Source: Mycobacterium avium subsp. avium
Lineage (GTDB): Bacteria; Actinomycetota; Actinomycetes; Mycobacteriales; Mycobacteriaceae
Length of the DNA: 64,000 nt
Direction: 5' to 3'
Assembly: GCF_009741445.1 (NCBI RefSeq)
Contig: NZ_CP046507.1
Span: 3,410,001 to 3,474,000 of the forward strand
Shown: piece after piece, positions 16,639-27,228 of the stretch
How the letters are laid out: every line of letters begins with the position of its first letter
Position numbering within the stretch: position 1 is the stretch's first letter
Made by a program: the position numbers and the translations under genes
The notes under the pieces: model-generated
What the model was told of the DNA's origin: nothing
The model's database searches: none
What the model saw: the letters and a program-made list of their open reading frames with translations, nothing else

Positions 16639-17319
16639 GTGGGCGAATCCTCGCTGAACCCAAGCGTATTGAGCCGGCTGTCGGTGTGGCTGCGGCCGGA
16701 CTGGACGCGTACCGTGCTGGCCCGTCGGGTCGCGGCCGGCGCCCTGGTGGTGTTGGCCGCGATCGCCGCGCTGCGGTCCGATCCCGCCGGCGACTATGCG
16801 CCGGTAGTGGTGGCCGAGCACGACCTGCGCCCGGGCGCCGCGTTGACCGCCGCCGATGTCCGTCTCGAAAAGCGTTTGGCCGCAACGGTTCCCGAGGGAT
16901 CACCCGCCGAGATCGGCGCGGTGCTGGGTTCCACACTGGCCGGCCCGGCGCGACGCGGCGAGGTGCTCACCGACGTGCGACTGCTGGGCAGTCGACTGGC
17001 CGAGGCGGCCGTCGGGTCCAAGGCGGCAGCGGGCGCGCGCATCGTGCCGTTGCACCCGGCGGACGGCGCGCTGATCGACCTGGTGCGGCCCGGGGACGTG
17101 GTCGACGTGCTGGCCGCGCCGGCCAACACCTCGGCGGAGACGACCCACGCCGCGCCCAAGGTGCTGGCCACCGACGCCGTCGTGGTGCTGGTGTCGGCCC
17201 GGGAAAAGATTCAGGCCGCCGGTGCCGACCGCGTAGTGTTGGTTGCGCTACCGGCTGGGGTGGCGAACACGGTGGCAGGCGCGGCGCTCGGCCAGACGGT
17301 GACACTCACCCTGCACTGA
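16639..17319 (+). CDS. SAF-domain protein (CpaB/RcpC-like), Rv0990c type
   Basis: 226 aa, GTG start. A basic N-terminal segment precedes one membrane helix ([20 protein letters not shown], about residues 26-45). The SAF domain follows ([20 protein letters not shown]), then the RcpC-like region [13 protein letters not shown]. The family normally assembles Flp/Tad pili, but no pilus genes are nearby, so its role here is unknown. It lies between ruc and mscL. Confidence 0.8.
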   Translation: MGESSLNPSVLSRLSVWLRPDWTRTVLARRVAAGALVVLAAIAALRSDPAGDYAPVVVAEHDLRPGAALTAADVRLEKRLAATVPEGSPAEIGAVLGSTLAGPARRGEVLTDVRLLGSRLAEAAVGSKAAAGARIVPLHPADGALIDLVRPGDVVDVLAAPANTSAETTHAAPKVLATDAVVVLVSAREKIQAAGADRVVLVALPAGVANTVAGAALGQTVTLTLH

Positions 17320-17387
17320 GCGCCTGTCCGCGGGGGGATCACCTGGCCGACAGCAAACTCTGTCCAGTCCCAGAAAGGCCATCGCCA

Positions 17388-17843
17388 ATGCTCAAAGGGT
17401 TCAAGGAGTTTCTCTCGCGGGGCAACATCATCGACCTGTCCACAGCGGTGGTCATCGGTACCGCGTTCACCGCATTGGTCACGACATTCACCGACAGCAT
17501 CATCAAGCCGTTGATCAACCGCATCGGCGTCAACCAGAAGTCCGACATCGGCATCCTGCGGATCAGCATCGGCGGCGGGCAGACCATCGACCTGAACAAC
17601 GTGCTGTCCGCCGCGATCAACTTCGTGATCATCGCCGCGGTGGTGTACTTCCTGGTCGTGTTGCCCTACACGACGCTGCGCAAGCGGGGTGAGGTCGAGC
17701 CGGCCGACGACGCCCAGGTGGTTCTGCTCACCGAGATCCGCGATCTGCTCGCGCAGACCAACGGCGACTCGTCGGGCAAGCACGGCAGCGTGAGCACCAC
17801 ACCCCCACCGGAGTACGGGCCGCGCGCGGAGGCCGAGTCGTAA
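17388..17843 (+). CDS. mscL: large-conductance mechanosensitive channel
   Basis: Pore protein that opens under membrane tension to release osmolytes. 151 aa. N-terminal amphipathic helix [19 protein letters not shown]1 [16 protein letters not shown], periplasmic loop, TM2 [17 protein letters not shown], and a cytosolic helix [16 protein letters not shown] at the end. Homopentamer in the inner membrane. It directly follows the SAF gene; in M. tuberculosis four extra genes separate the two. Confidence 0.96.
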   Translation: MLKGFKEFLSRGNIIDLSTAVVIGTAFTALVTTFTDSIIKPLINRIGVNQKSDIGILRISIGGGQTIDLNNVLSAAINFVIIAAVVYFLVVLPYTTLRKRGEVEPADDAQVVLLTEIRDLLAQTNGDSSGKHGSVSTTPPPEYGPRAEAES

Positions 17844-17867
17844 CGACCGGCGCCGGGCAGCCCGGGT

Positions 17868-18425
17868 CTAGATCTCCAGGCTCGACAACTGCCCAATGAT
17901 CTGGGCCGCCAACGGATTCAGCGTCGCCATGCCGTCGCGCACCGCATAGCGGGAGCCGGCCAGGTTGACCACCAGCGTGCTGCCGGACACCCCGGCCAGT
18001 CCGCGTGACAAACCGGCGTCGATGATGCCGGCGGACAGCCCCGAGCCGCGGATGGCCTCAGCGATGCCGAGGATTTCGCGATCGAGGATCTCCCGGGTGG
18101 CCTCCGGGGTGACGTCGCGCGGGGTGACGCCCGTCCCGCCGACGGAGACGACCAGGTCCACCCCGCCGATCACCGCGGTGTTGAGCGCGTTGCGGATCTC
18201 GACCTCGTCGGCGGCGACGGCGACCACACCGTCGACGACGAATCCCGCCTCGGTGAGCAGCTCGGTCACCAGCGGCCCGCTGTGGTCCTCGTCCCCGTGG
18301 GCGGTGCGATCGTCGACCACCACGACCAGTGCCCGGCCAACTACCAACTCCGCACCCGTTTCCATGGGTGCAACCGTATATCCGAGCTCCGACAATCCCG
18401 CCGCCGAGGGTTCGTCCACTCTCAC
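17868..18425 (-). CDS. moaB2: MoaB/Mog-family molybdopterin-binding protein
   Basis: 185 aa. MPT-binding domain with VVVVDDRTAHGDEDHSGP and the signature SVGGTGVTPRDVTPEA, as in Rv0984. Likely adenylylates molybdopterin for MoeA, which lies 4 kb upstream. The GTG start overlaps the last base of pepD (TAGTG), so it is translationally coupled to that protease gene. Internal starts (GTG two codons on, ATG at 18365) are alternatives. Confidence 0.9.
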   Translation of the reverse strand: MRVDEPSAAGLSELGYTVAPMETGAELVVGRALVVVVDDRTAHGDEDHSGPLVTELLTEAGFVVDGVVAVAADEVEIRNALNTAVIGGVDLVVSVGGTGVTPRDVTPEATREILDREILGIAEAIRGSGLSAGIIDAGLSRGLAGVSGSTLVVNLAGSRYAVRDGMATLNPLAAQIIGQLSSLEI

Positions 18426-19891
18426 TACTGGTCCGCCTTTCCCAGGGTGACCGGCAAAGTCCGGCTGCCGCCGCCGGCGGGATCGGAGAACGTCAACGTG
18501 ATCTTGTCGCCCGGCGCTTTGGACCGCACGGCGGCGACCAACGCGTTGGCGCTGTTGATCGGGCGGTCGTCGACCTTGGTGACGACCACGTTCTTGGGCA
18601 GGCCGGCGCTGGCGGCCGCACCGCCCGACACCACGTCGACGACCTTGGCGCCCGGGGTGCCCTTGTCGTTGGTCACCTGCACGCCCAGCGAGGCATGTGA
18701 CGCCTTGCCGGTGGCGATCAGCTCGTCGGCGATCCGCTTGGCCTGGTCGACCGGGATCGCGAAGCCCAGCCCGATCGAGCCGCTCTGCGCGTCCGGCGAG
18801 TCGGCGCCCAGCGTGGCGATGGCCGAGTTCACGCCCACCAGTTGGCCGTTCATGTTGACCAACGCTCCCCCGGAGTTGCCGGGGTTGATCGCGGCGTCGG
18901 TCTGGATGGCGTCCAGCACGGTGTTCTGGTTGCCGGACTCACCGGTGGTGGACACCGGCCGGTTCAGGGCGCTGACGATCCCGGTGGTCACCGTGCCGGA
19001 CAGACCCAGCGGCGACCCGATCGCCACCACCGGCTGACCGACCCGCAGGTCCGACGACGACCCCAGCGAGATGGGGGTGAGCCCGGACATGCCCTGCACC
19101 CGGATGACGGCGATATCGCTGGTGGGGTCGGCACCGACCACCGTGAACGGCGCGGTGCGGCCGTCGGAGAAGGTGACCGTCGTCTTCGGGGTGCCGGCGC
19201 CGGGACCACCGCCCGGGCCGCCGGGCGGCAGCGGGACCACCGGGGGCGCCGCGGGACCCTTGGGCGGTCCCGCCGCGGCCGCGACGACGTGGTTGTTGGT
19301 CAGGATCAGCCCGTCGGTCGACAGGATGATGCCGGAGCCCTCCTCGGACTGACGGCCCAGATCGGTCTCCAGCATCACCACGCTGGGCACCACCTTGGCC
19401 GCCACCTGCTCGACACTGCCCGGCGGCATGTTCGCCGCCGGGACGCTGGGCGCCGCCCCGGCGATGCGCCCGCCGCCGCTGCCCGTTGCGTGGGTGCCCA
19501 TTTCGACGGCCGTTGCGGCGGCACCACCGATGCCGGCCGACACCACCGCGATGGCGACCGCTCCCACCGTCAAAAGCCCTGCGCGAGAACGCTTTTGAGG
19601 TTCCGGCGGCCCGGGCATCCCGGGGTGCATGCCGGGCAGCGGACCGGTGCCGGTGCCGCCGGGGACGCGTCCCGGCCCGGCGTTGCCGAAGGGCTCGTAG
19701 GGCGAGCGGAACTGGGTGGTTTGCGAGGGCTGCGACCGATAGCGCCAGTCGAATTGCTGCTGGTAGGGCTGCTGCCCCTGGGCATAGCCTGAGGAGCCCG
19801 CGTGGCTCGGGACGGGCGCAGTCTGATTCGGCGCGGGCGGGTATCCCGGCTGCTGCTGCGGCGGTGGCGAATACCTCGGGTCATTCGTCAT
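18425..19891 (-). CDS. pepD: membrane-anchored HtrA-like serine protease PepD
   Basis: 488 aa. A Pro/Gln-rich cytosolic N-terminus (PPPQQQPGYPP) precedes one TM helix (about 105-130: GLLTVGAVAIAVVSAGIGGA). The trypsin-like domain shows His in TNNHVV, Asp in TSDIAV and the nucleophile Ser in NPGNSGGAL. A single PDZ domain follows (SLGVQVTNDK...). It degrades or refolds envelope proteins under stress. A Gly/Pro-rich loop after the His (PLPPGGPGGGPGAG) is longer than in M. tuberculosis. Downstream of mprBA, whose response regulator controls it in M. tuberculosis. Confidence 0.95.
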   Translation of the reverse strand: MTNDPRYSPPPQQQPGYPPAPNQTAPVPSHAGSSGYAQGQQPYQQQFDWRYRSQPSQTTQFRSPYEPFGNAGPGRVPGGTGTGPLPGMHPGMPGPPEPQKRSRAGLLTVGAVAIAVVSAGIGGAAATAVEMGTHATGSGGGRIAGAAPSVPAANMPPGSVEQVAAKVVPSVVMLETDLGRQSEEGSGIILSTDGLILTNNHVVAAAAGPPKGPAAPPVVPLPPGGPGGGPGAGTPKTTVTFSDGRTAPFTVVGADPTSDIAVIRVQGMSGLTPISLGSSSDLRVGQPVVAIGSPLGLSGTVTTGIVSALNRPVSTTGESGNQNTVLDAIQTDAAINPGNSGGALVNMNGQLVGVNSAIATLGADSPDAQSGSIGLGFAIPVDQAKRIADELIATGKASHASLGVQVTNDKGTPGAKVVDVVSGGAAASAGLPKNVVVTKVDDRPINSANALVAAVRSKAPGDKITLTFSDPAGGGSRTLPVTLGKADQ

Positions 19892-19973
19892 GTCGCTAAG
19901 TCGCTCTTCCTCTATCTCGGCGTTTCGGCTCGCGGTGGGCTCGGCTCGGCTGGGTTTAACAGTAGCCGCAGAC

Positions 19974-21542
19974 CTACCTTGCCCGCGCGGACTGAGAGTC
20001 CACTGAGATAACGTTCGCCGATTCCCGAGAGTTCGCCGTGTCCCCGGCCACCGGTACGGCGGGGTCGGTGGCGGCCTCCGCCTGGTCGGTTTCCGACTCG
20101 CCGGCGGGCGTCGAGTGGCCGGCCGGCGGCAGCGGCCGCCCCGGCAGCAGCACATAGAAGGAGGTGCCCGGCGGCTGGCCGCCCGGCACGGTGTCCTCGA
20201 CGCGCAGCATGCCGCCGTGGTTGAGCACGACCTTCTTGACGATGGCCAGCCCCAGCCCGGAGCCGGGCATGGCCCGCGCCGATGTCGAGCGGTAGAACCG
20301 CTCGAACACCAGCCGGCGCTCCTGCGGCGGAATGCCGGGCCCGTGGTCAGAGACCACCAGCTCGGCGTGCGACGGGTCGAGCTGGCGCATCGTGACGCCG
20401 ACGTGCCCGCCAGGCGGGCTCCACTTGGCCGCGTTGTCCAACAGGTTGAGCACCGCACGCGACAACCCGGCGGCATCGCCGTACATCTGCCACGGCGTCA
20501 CATCGACGTCGAAGTGAATGTCGTTGCGCCGCCGCCTGACTCGCTCCAGGCTGCGATCGATCACATCGGACATGTCGACCGGCTCGTGCACCACCTGCCC
20601 GGCGTCGTCACGGGTGAGGTCCACCAAATCGCCTACCAGCGTTGACAATTCCTCGATCTGGGCGAGCACATCGGCGCGCAGCTCGACCATCTCCTGCTCG
20701 GGCAGCCGCGGGGCGCCCGGCTCCATCGAGGCCATCAGCAGCTCGACGTTGGTGCGCAGCGACGTCAGCGGGGTGCGCAATTCGTGTCCGGCGTCGGTGA
20801 CCAGCCGGGCCTGTCGCTCCCGGGACTCGGCCAGCGCCCGCAGCATCAGGTTGAACGACTCGGTGAGCCTGGCCAATTCGTCGCTGCCGAACACCGGGAT
20901 GGGCCGCAGGTCGTCGGTGCGCGCCACCCGCTCGGCCGCTTCGGTCAGGCGGGCCACCGGGCGCAACCCGGCCCGGGTGACCATGCCGCCCGCCACCGCC
21001 GCGACGGCCACGCCGACACCTCCGACGATCAGCAGCACCCACCGCAGTTTGTTCATCACCGCCTCGGTCGGCTTGAGGCTCTTGGAGATCAACAACGACG
21101 TGCCGTTCTGCAGGTGCACGGCCAGGATGCGCTGATCGCCCGCGGTGCGCCGCGACATGAACAGTTCGCCGTGGATGACCGCCTTTTCCGGCGACCCCAC
21201 CGGCAGCGTCTGACCCGGCTGCTGGGCGGTATAGATGGCGTGGCCGGGGTTCACCAGCATCGCGTTGACGTCCGAATAGGCGGTGCCCTCGATCGCCTTG
21301 CCGGGGTCGGCGGCCAACGAGCCGCTGGCGATCAGCAGTTGCGCCCGGCTCTGCAGTTGGTTGTCGATGTCGCTGTAGAGGGCGGCCGAAATCACGGCAT
21401 AGACGGCGAACGCCATCAGCACCACGACCATGGCCACCATCGACATGGCCAGCAGCATCACCCGCCATCGCAGCGACAGCGAGGGGGTGGCGCGCAGGGG
21501 CGCGCGCAACGGGGGGCGCTGGGGCCGGTACAACCGGATCAT
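19974..21542 (-). CDS. mprB: sensor histidine kinase MprB
   Basis: 522 aa. TM1 (about 27-51), an extracytoplasmic sensor loop of ~115 residues, TM2 (about 165-187) and HAMP. The H box is DAGHELRTPLTS, the N box NLLDNAAKW, with G boxes GPGIPP and GSGLGLAI. It senses envelope stress and phosphorylates MprA. In M. tuberculosis DnaK and PepD influence its activity. It starts 16 nt after mprA. The C-terminal ~60 residues are a low-complexity Ala/Pro/Glu tail. Confidence 0.96.
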   Translation of the reverse strand: MIRLYRPQRPPLRAPLRATPSLSLRWRVMLLAMSMVAMVVVLMAFAVYAVISAALYSDIDNQLQSRAQLLIASGSLAADPGKAIEGTAYSDVNAMLVNPGHAIYTAQQPGQTLPVGSPEKAVIHGELFMSRRTAGDQRILAVHLQNGTSLLISKSLKPTEAVMNKLRWVLLIVGGVGVAVAAVAGGMVTRAGLRPVARLTEAAERVARTDDLRPIPVFGSDELARLTESFNLMLRALAESRERQARLVTDAGHELRTPLTSLRTNVELLMASMEPGAPRLPEQEMVELRADVLAQIEELSTLVGDLVDLTRDDAGQVVHEPVDMSDVIDRSLERVRRRRNDIHFDVDVTPWQMYGDAAGLSRAVLNLLDNAAKWSPPGGHVGVTMRQLDPSHAELVVSDHGPGIPPQERRLVFERFYRSTSARAMPGSGLGLAIVKKVVLNHGGMLRVEDTVPGGQPPGTSFYVLLPGRPLPPAGHSTPAGESETDQAEAATDPAVPVAGDTANSRESANVISVDSQSARAR

Positions 21543-21558
21543 CGCGGCGGGCGGCTCG

Positions 21559-22245
21559 TCACGGCGGCGTCTCCCGAAGCACGTAACCCACCCCGCGCAC
21601 CGTGTGGATCAACCGAGGCTCGCCGTCGGCTTCGGTTTTGCGGCGCAGGTAGCCGACGTACACCTCCAGCGCATTGCCCGAGGTGGGGAAGTCGAAGCCC
21701 CAGACCTCCTCGAGGATGCGGCTGCGGGTGAGCACCCGGCGCGGGTTGGCGATCAGCATTTCCAGCAGTGCGAACTCGGTGCGGGTCAGGCTGATCCGGC
21801 GCTGCCCGCGGGTGACCTCCCGGGTCACCGGGTCCAGCGTCAGATCGGAGAACGTCATCGCCACGGATTCGGCGTCGTCCTCGGGCTTGGTGCGGCGCAG
21901 CAGCGCCCGCATCCGGGCCAGCAGTTCTTCCAGGGCGAACGGCTTGGGCAGGTAGTCGTCGGCGCCGGCGTCCAGCCCGGCCACCCGCTCGGAGACCGAA
22001 TCGCGGGCGGTCAGCACCAGGATGGGCAGGTCGTCACCGGTGCTGCGCAGCTGACGGCACACCTCGAGGCCATCCAGTCGCGGCATCATCACATCCAGGA
22101 CGAGCGCGTCGGGGCGATCGCTCGCGATCATGTCGAGAGCCTCGACCCCGTCATGGGCCAACTCGACGGAGTAGCCGTTGAAGGACAACGACCTGCGTAA
22201 CGACTCGCGCACCGCGCGATCGTCGTCGACGACCAGTATTCGCAC
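21559..22245 (-). CDS. mprA: OmpR-type response regulator MprA
   Basis: 228 aa. Receiver domain with the acidic pocket VVDDDRA, phosphoacceptor Asp in [11 protein letters not shown], and Lys in YLPKPFA. Winged-helix DNA-binding domain ends [14 protein letters not shown]. Controls pepD, sigma factors sigB/sigE and itself in M. tuberculosis. Nearly identical in sequence to Rv0981. First gene of the mprA-mprB-pepD-moaB2 run. Confidence 0.97.
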   Translation of the reverse strand: MRILVVDDDRAVRESLRRSLSFNGYSVELAHDGVEALDMIASDRPDALVLDVMMPRLDGLEVCRQLRSTGDDLPILVLTARDSVSERVAGLDAGADDYLPKPFALEELLARMRALLRRTKPEDDAESVAMTFSDLTLDPVTREVTRGQRRISLTRTEFALLEMLIANPRRVLTRSRILEEVWGFDFPTSGNALEVYVGYLRRKTEADGEPRLIHTVRGVGYVLRETPP

Positions 22246-22360
22246 GGCCCCTAGTTTCGTCCCACCGCCTGAGACTGACCTGAGAGGCGCGCCGGGATTG
22301 CGGCTAGCGGCGGTCGCCAGCGCGGCGAGAGCCGGGCGCCGCGGGCCGCCGCCATCAAGG

Positions 22361-22534
22361 TCAGCGGCGGTCGAGATCGATCAGGCCGAGACGGGCCGCC
22401 TTGAGCAGCCGGCGCGGCACCTTGTGCCGCTGACCTGCCACCGTCACACCGACGAGCTCGGTCTTCTCCGCCTTCCACTGCGCGCGCCGGCTACGGGTGT
22501 TCGCGCGCGACATTCTGCGCTTGGGTACGGCCAT
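22361..22534 (-). CDS. rpmF: 50S ribosomal protein L32
   Basis: 57 aa: [17 protein letters not shown] start and LGLIDLDRR end are diagnostic. It lacks the two CxxC zinc pairs found in zinc-containing L32 forms, so it is the zinc-independent type. It lies upstream of mprA on the same strand with a 115-nt gap. PE_PGRS genes that flank it in M. tuberculosis are absent. Confidence 0.95.
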
Positions 22535-22764
22535 GGTCGGGCCTAACTCCTCGGTCGGGGGCTTGATCGGGCATGTCGCGCGGCGTGACCGGTCGGGCCG
22601 AACGTGCGACGATTGGACATCAGGATAGTCGTTGGCCTGCTGGTCACCAAAACGACGCCCGCCGACGATCGACCGTCCTTGACGTGACACCGGCGGTACC
22701 CGATAACCTACCGGTTGGTTGGTTGGTTCGCGGTCACCGGTACGCCCACGAATGGAGGACACGC

Positions 22765-24486
22765 ATGGCCTCTCGTCCCGGTCCTCCCGGCGATCCGGGG
22801 GCGGTCCGCATCGCGAACTGCTCCGGGTTCTACGGCGACCGGCTGTCGGCCATGCGCGAGATGCTGACCGGCGGCGAGGTGGACTACCTCACCGGCGACT
22901 ACCTGGCCGAACTGACCATGCTGATCCTGGGCCGCGATCGGATGAAGCACCCCGAGCGCGGCTACGCCAAGACCTTCCTGACCCAACTCGAGGACTGCCT
23001 GGGCGAGGCCCGCGACCGCGGGGTCCGCATCGTGGCCAACGCCGGCGGACTCAACCCGGCCGGCCTGGCCGACGCGATCCGCGACCTCGCCGCCCGGCTA
23101 CGCCTCGACGTCCGGGCCGCCCATGTCGAGGGCGACGACCTGCTGGCGCGCGCCGCCGAGCTGGGGCTGGGCAGCCCGCTGACCGCCAACGCCTACCTGG
23201 GCGCCTGGGGCATCGTCGACTGCCTGGGCGACGGCGCCAACGTCGTCGTCACCGGCCGGGTCACCGACGCCTCGGTGATCGTCGGGGCGGCCGCGGCGCA
23301 CTTCGGCTGGGAACGCAGCGACTACGACCGGCTCGCCGGGGCGGTGGTGGCCGGCCACGTCATCGAGTGCGGGGTGCAGGCCACCGGCGGCAACTATTCC
23401 TTCTTCACCGAGGTGCCCGACCTGACCCACGCGGATTTCCCGCTGGCCGAGGTGCACGCCGACGGCTCCTCGGTGATCACCAAGCATCCGGGCACCGGCG
23501 GGCTGGTCAGCGTCGACACCGTCACCGCGCAACTGCTGTACGAGATCACCGGCGCGCGTTACGCCAACCCCGACGTCACCGCCCGGATGGACACCGTCGA
23601 GCTGTCCTCCGACGGCCCCGACCGGGTGCGCATCAGCGGCGTGCGCGGTGAGCCGCCGCCGCCCACCTACAAGGTGTCGCTGAACAGCATCGGCGGATTC
23701 CGCAACTCGATGACCTTCGTGCTGACCGGCCTGGACATCGAGGCCAAGGCCGAGCTGGTGCGTCGGCAGCTGCAGTCCGCGTTGGCGGTCAAACCCGCGG
23801 AGCTGCAGTGGTCGCTGGCCCGCACCGACCATCTCGACGCCGACACCGAAGAGGCCGCCAGCGCCCTGCTGCACTGCGTCGTCCGCGATCCCGACCCGGC
23901 CAACGTCGGGCGCCAATTCTCCTCGGCCGCAGTCGAATTGGCACTCGCCAGCTATCCGGGATTTCATGTCACCGCCCCGCCGGGCGACGGCCAGGTGTAC
24001 GGCGTGTTCACCGCCGGCTATGTCGACGCCGATAAGGTGCCGCACATCGCGGTGCACGCCGACGGCACCCGGGTCGACATTCCTTGCGCCACCGATACTT
24101 TGGAGTTGGCGCCGGTCGATGACCCGGCGCTGCCCGAACCGCTGCCGGACGGCCCGGTGCGCCGCGCGCCGCTGGGTACTATCGCCGGGGCCCGCAGCGG
24201 AGACAAGGGCGGCTCGGCCAACGTCGGGGTCTGGGTCCGCACCGACGAGCAGTGGCGCTGGCTGGCCCACACGTTGACCGTCGAGCGGCTCACCGAGCTG
24301 CTGCCCGAGGCCGCCGAGTTCGCCGTCACCCGCCACCTGCTGCCCAACCTGCGCGCGGTCAACTTCGTCATCGACGGCATCCTCGGACAGGGTGTCGCCT
24401 ATCAAGCCCGGTTCGACCCGCAAGCCAAGGGGCTGGGCGAATGGCTGCGCGGCCGCTACCTCGACATCCCGGAGAGCCTGCTGTGA
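22765..24486 (+). CDS. AtuA-like protein (DUF1446, acyclic terpene utilisation family)
   Basis: 573 aa, start ATG preceded by GGAGG. The N-terminal ~440 residues are the DUF1446/AtuA domain ([36 protein letters not shown]). The C-terminal ~110 residues match the AtuA-like ferredoxin-fold add-on ([16 protein letters not shown]). AtuA is required for citronellol/geraniol growth in Pseudomonas, but its chemistry is not settled. First of six overlapping genes encoding an acyl-CoA carboxylase and dehydrogenases, so it probably acts on a branched acyl-CoA. Confidence 0.85.
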
Positions 24487-25631
24487 ATCTGTGGACCACC
24501 CCCGAGCGCGAACAACTGCGAAAGACGGTGCGCTCGTTCGCCGAACGCGAGATCCTGCCGCACGTCGACGAGTGGGAGCGCAGCGGCGAGCTGCCGCGCG
24601 AATTGCACCGCAGCGCCGGGGCGGCCGGGCTGTTGGGCGCCGGCTTTCCCGAATCGGTCGGCGGCGGGGGCGGCGACGGCGCCGACGCGGTCATCATCTG
24701 CGAGGAGATGCATCAGGCCGGAGCACCGGGCGGGGTGTTCGCGTCGTTGTTCACCTGCGGCATCGCGGTGCCGCACATGATCGCCTCCGGGGATCAGCGG
24801 CTCATCGAGGAGTTCGTCCGGCCCACGCTGGCCGGCGAGAAGATCGGTTCGCTGGCCATCACCGAGCCGGGCGGCGGTTCGGACGTCGGTCATTTGCGGA
24901 CCTCCGCGGTACGCGATGGTGATCACTACATCGTCAACGGCGCCAAGACCTACATCACCTCCGGGGTGCGTGCCGACTATGTGGTGACCGCGGTCCGCAC
25001 CGGGGGCCCTGGGGCGGCAGGGGTTTCGTTGCTGGTGGTCGAGAAGGGCACTCCCGGGTTCGAGGTGACGCGCAAGCTGGACAAGATGGGCTGGCGCTCC
25101 TCGGACACCGCCGAGCTGTCCTACACCGACGTCCGGGTACCGGTGTCCAACCTGGTCGGCGCCGAGAACACCGGGTTCGCCCAAATAGCCCAGGCCTTCG
25201 TCTCCGAGCGGATCGGCCTTGCCACACAAGCGTATTCGAGTGCGCAGCGGTGCCTGGACCTGACGGTGCAGTGGTGTCGCGACCGCGAGACGTTCGGCCG
25301 GCCGCTGATTTCCCGGCAGTCGGTGCAGAACACGCTGGCCGAGATGGCCCGCCGCATCGACGTCGCCCGGGTGTATTCGCGCAACGTGGTGGAACGCCAG
25401 CTGGCCGGTGAGACGAATCTGATCCCGCAGGTGTGCTTCGCCAAGAACACGGCCGTGGAGGCCGGAGAATGGGTTGCCAACCAGGCCGTGCAGCTGTTCG
25501 GCGGCATGGGCTACATGGCCGAATCCGAGGTCGAACGCCAATACCGGGGCATGAGGATCCTGGGCATCGGCGGCGGCACCACCGAAATCCTGACCGCGTT
25601 GTCCGCCAAACTGCTGGGATTCCAATCATGA
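24483..25631 (+). CDS. fadE13: acyl-CoA dehydrogenase FadE13
   Basis: FAD-dependent alpha,beta-desaturation of an acyl-CoA. 382 aa, GTG start overlapping the upstream stop (GTGA). FAD/substrate motif LAITEPGGGSDVGHLRT, the catalytic-base region QLFGGMGYMAESEVER and the IGGGTTEIL tail are typical. Orthologue of Rv0975c. Its stop overlaps the accD2 start (ATGA). Confidence 0.93.
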   Translation: MNLWTTPEREQLRKTVRSFAEREILPHVDEWERSGELPRELHRSAGAAGLLGAGFPESVGGGGGDGADAVIICEEMHQAGAPGGVFASLFTCGIAVPHMIASGDQRLIEEFVRPTLAGEKIGSLAITEPGGGSDVGHLRTSAVRDGDHYIVNGAKTYITSGVRADYVVTAVRTGGPGAAGVSLLVVEKGTPGFEVTRKLDKMGWRSSDTAELSYTDVRVPVSNLVGAENTGFAQIAQAFVSERIGLATQAYSSAQRCLDLTVQWCRDRETFGRPLISRQSVQNTLAEMARRIDVARVYSRNVVERQLAGETNLIPQVCFAKNTAVEAGEWVANQAVQLFGGMGYMAESEVERQYRGMRILGIGGGTTEILTALSAKLLGFQS

Positions 25632-27223
25632 CCGTGCTGCAGTCCACCCTCGACCGCGAGGCCACCGCCTTCACCGACGCGGCGTCGGCGGCGATGGCGA
25701 AACTCGAGGAGATCGACACCGAACTCGCCAACGCGCTGGCCGGCGGCGGACCGAAATACGTTGAACGCCACCACGCCCGGGGCAAGCTGACGGCGCGGGA
25801 ACGCATCGAACTGCTGGTCGACCAGGACTCGCCGTTCCTGGAGCTGAGCCCCCTGGCGGCCTGGGGCAGCTCCTTCAAGGTCGGCGCCAGCACCGTCACC
25901 GGTATCGGCGTGGTCGAGGGCGTCGAATGCATGATCGTGGCGAATGACCCCACGGTCAAAGGCGGCACCAGCAACCCGTGGACCCTGAAGAAGATCCTGC
26001 GGGCCAACCAAATCGCCTTCGAGAACCGGCTTCCGGTGATCTCCCTGGTGGAGTCCGGCGGGGCGGACCTGCCCACCCAGAAGGAGATCTTCATCCCCGG
26101 CGGACGGATGTTCCGCGACCTCACCCGACTGTCCGCCGCCGGAATCCCCACCATCGCTTTGGTTTTCGGAAACTCCACGGCGGGCGGCGCCTACGTCCCG
26201 GGCATGTCGGATCACGTGGTGATGATCAAGGAACGTTCCAAGGTGTTCCTGGCCGGTCCGCCGCTGGTGAAGATGGCCACCGGTGAGGAATCCGACGACG
26301 AATCACTGGGTGGGGCCGAAATGCATGCCCGGGTCTCGGGTTTGGCCGACTACTTCGCCGTAGACGAACTCGACGCGATCCGCATCGGCCGGCGCATCGT
26401 GGCCCGGTTGAACTGGGTCAAGCAGGGCCCCACACCCAAACCGGTCACCGAGCCGCTGTTCGACACCGAAGAGCTCATCGGCATCGTGCCCGCCGATCTG
26501 CGCATCCCGTTCGATCCGCGGGAAGTGATCGCCCGCATCGTCGACGGCTCCGAGTTCGACGAATTCAAGCCGCTGTACGGCTCGTCGCTGGTGACCGGCT
26601 GGGCCCGGCTGCACGGCTATCCGATCGGCATCCTGGCCAACGCGCGCGGTGTGCTGTTCAGCGAGGAGTCGCAAAAGGCCACCCAGTTCATCCAGCTGGC
26701 CAACCGCTCCAACACGCCATTGCTGTTCCTGCACAACACCACCGGCTACATGGTGGGCAAGGACTACGAAGAGGGCGGGATGATCAAGCACGGGTCGATG
26801 ATGATCAACGCCGTGTCCAACTCGACGGTGCCGCACATCTCGCTGTTGATCGGCGCCTCCTACGGCGCGGGCCACTACGGCATGTGCGGCCGCGCCTACG
26901 ACCCGCGTTTCCTGTTCGCCTGGCCGACGTCGAAGTCCGCGGTGATGGGCGGCGCCCAGCTGGCCGGCGTGCTGTCCATCGTGGCCCGCGCGGCGGCCGA
27001 GGCCCGCGGCCAGCAGTTCGACGAGCAGGCCGACGCGGCGATGCGGGCGGCGGTGGAAGGCCAGATCGAAGCGGAGTCGCTGCCCCTGGTGCTGTCCGGA
27101 ATGCTCTACGACGACGGGGTGATCGATCCACGAGACACCCGCACGGTATTGGGAATGTGTTTGTCCGCCATAGCCAATGGCCCGATCGAGGGGACGTCGA
27201 ACTTCGGCGTCTTTCGGATGTGA
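25628..27223 (+). CDS. accD2: acyl-CoA carboxylase beta (carboxyltransferase) subunit AccD2
   Basis: Transfers CO2 from carboxybiotin to an acyl-CoA. 531 aa, typical of MCC-type beta chains. N- and C-terminal crotonase-like halves carry the oxyanion glycine pairs (FGNSTAGGAYVPGMSDH, and GASYGAGHYGMCGRAYDPRF). The second motif, with Ala-Gly-His, is shared with methylcrotonyl/geranyl-CoA carboxylases rather than propionyl types. Works with accA2 directly downstream. Overlaps fadE13 by 4 nt. Confidence 0.93.
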   Translation: MTVLQSTLDREATAFTDAASAAMAKLEEIDTELANALAGGGPKYVERHHARGKLTARERIELLVDQDSPFLELSPLAAWGSSFKVGASTVTGIGVVEGVECMIVANDPTVKGGTSNPWTLKKILRANQIAFENRLPVISLVESGGADLPTQKEIFIPGGRMFRDLTRLSAAGIPTIALVFGNSTAGGAYVPGMSDHVVMIKERSKVFLAGPPLVKMATGEESDDESLGGAEMHARVSGLADYFAVDELDAIRIGRRIVARLNWVKQGPTPKPVTEPLFDTEELIGIVPADLRIPFDPREVIARIVDGSEFDEFKPLYGSSLVTGWARLHGYPIGILANARGVLFSEESQKATQFIQLANRSNTPLLFLHNTTGYMVGKDYEEGGMIKHGSMMINAVSNSTVPHISLLIGASYGAGHYGMCGRAYDPRFLFAWPTSKSAVMGGAQLAGVLSIVARAAAEARGQQFDEQADAAMRAAVEGQIEAESLPLVLSGMLYDDGVIDPRDTRTVLGMCLSAIANGPIEGTSNFGVFRM

Positions 27224-27228
27224 GCCCG

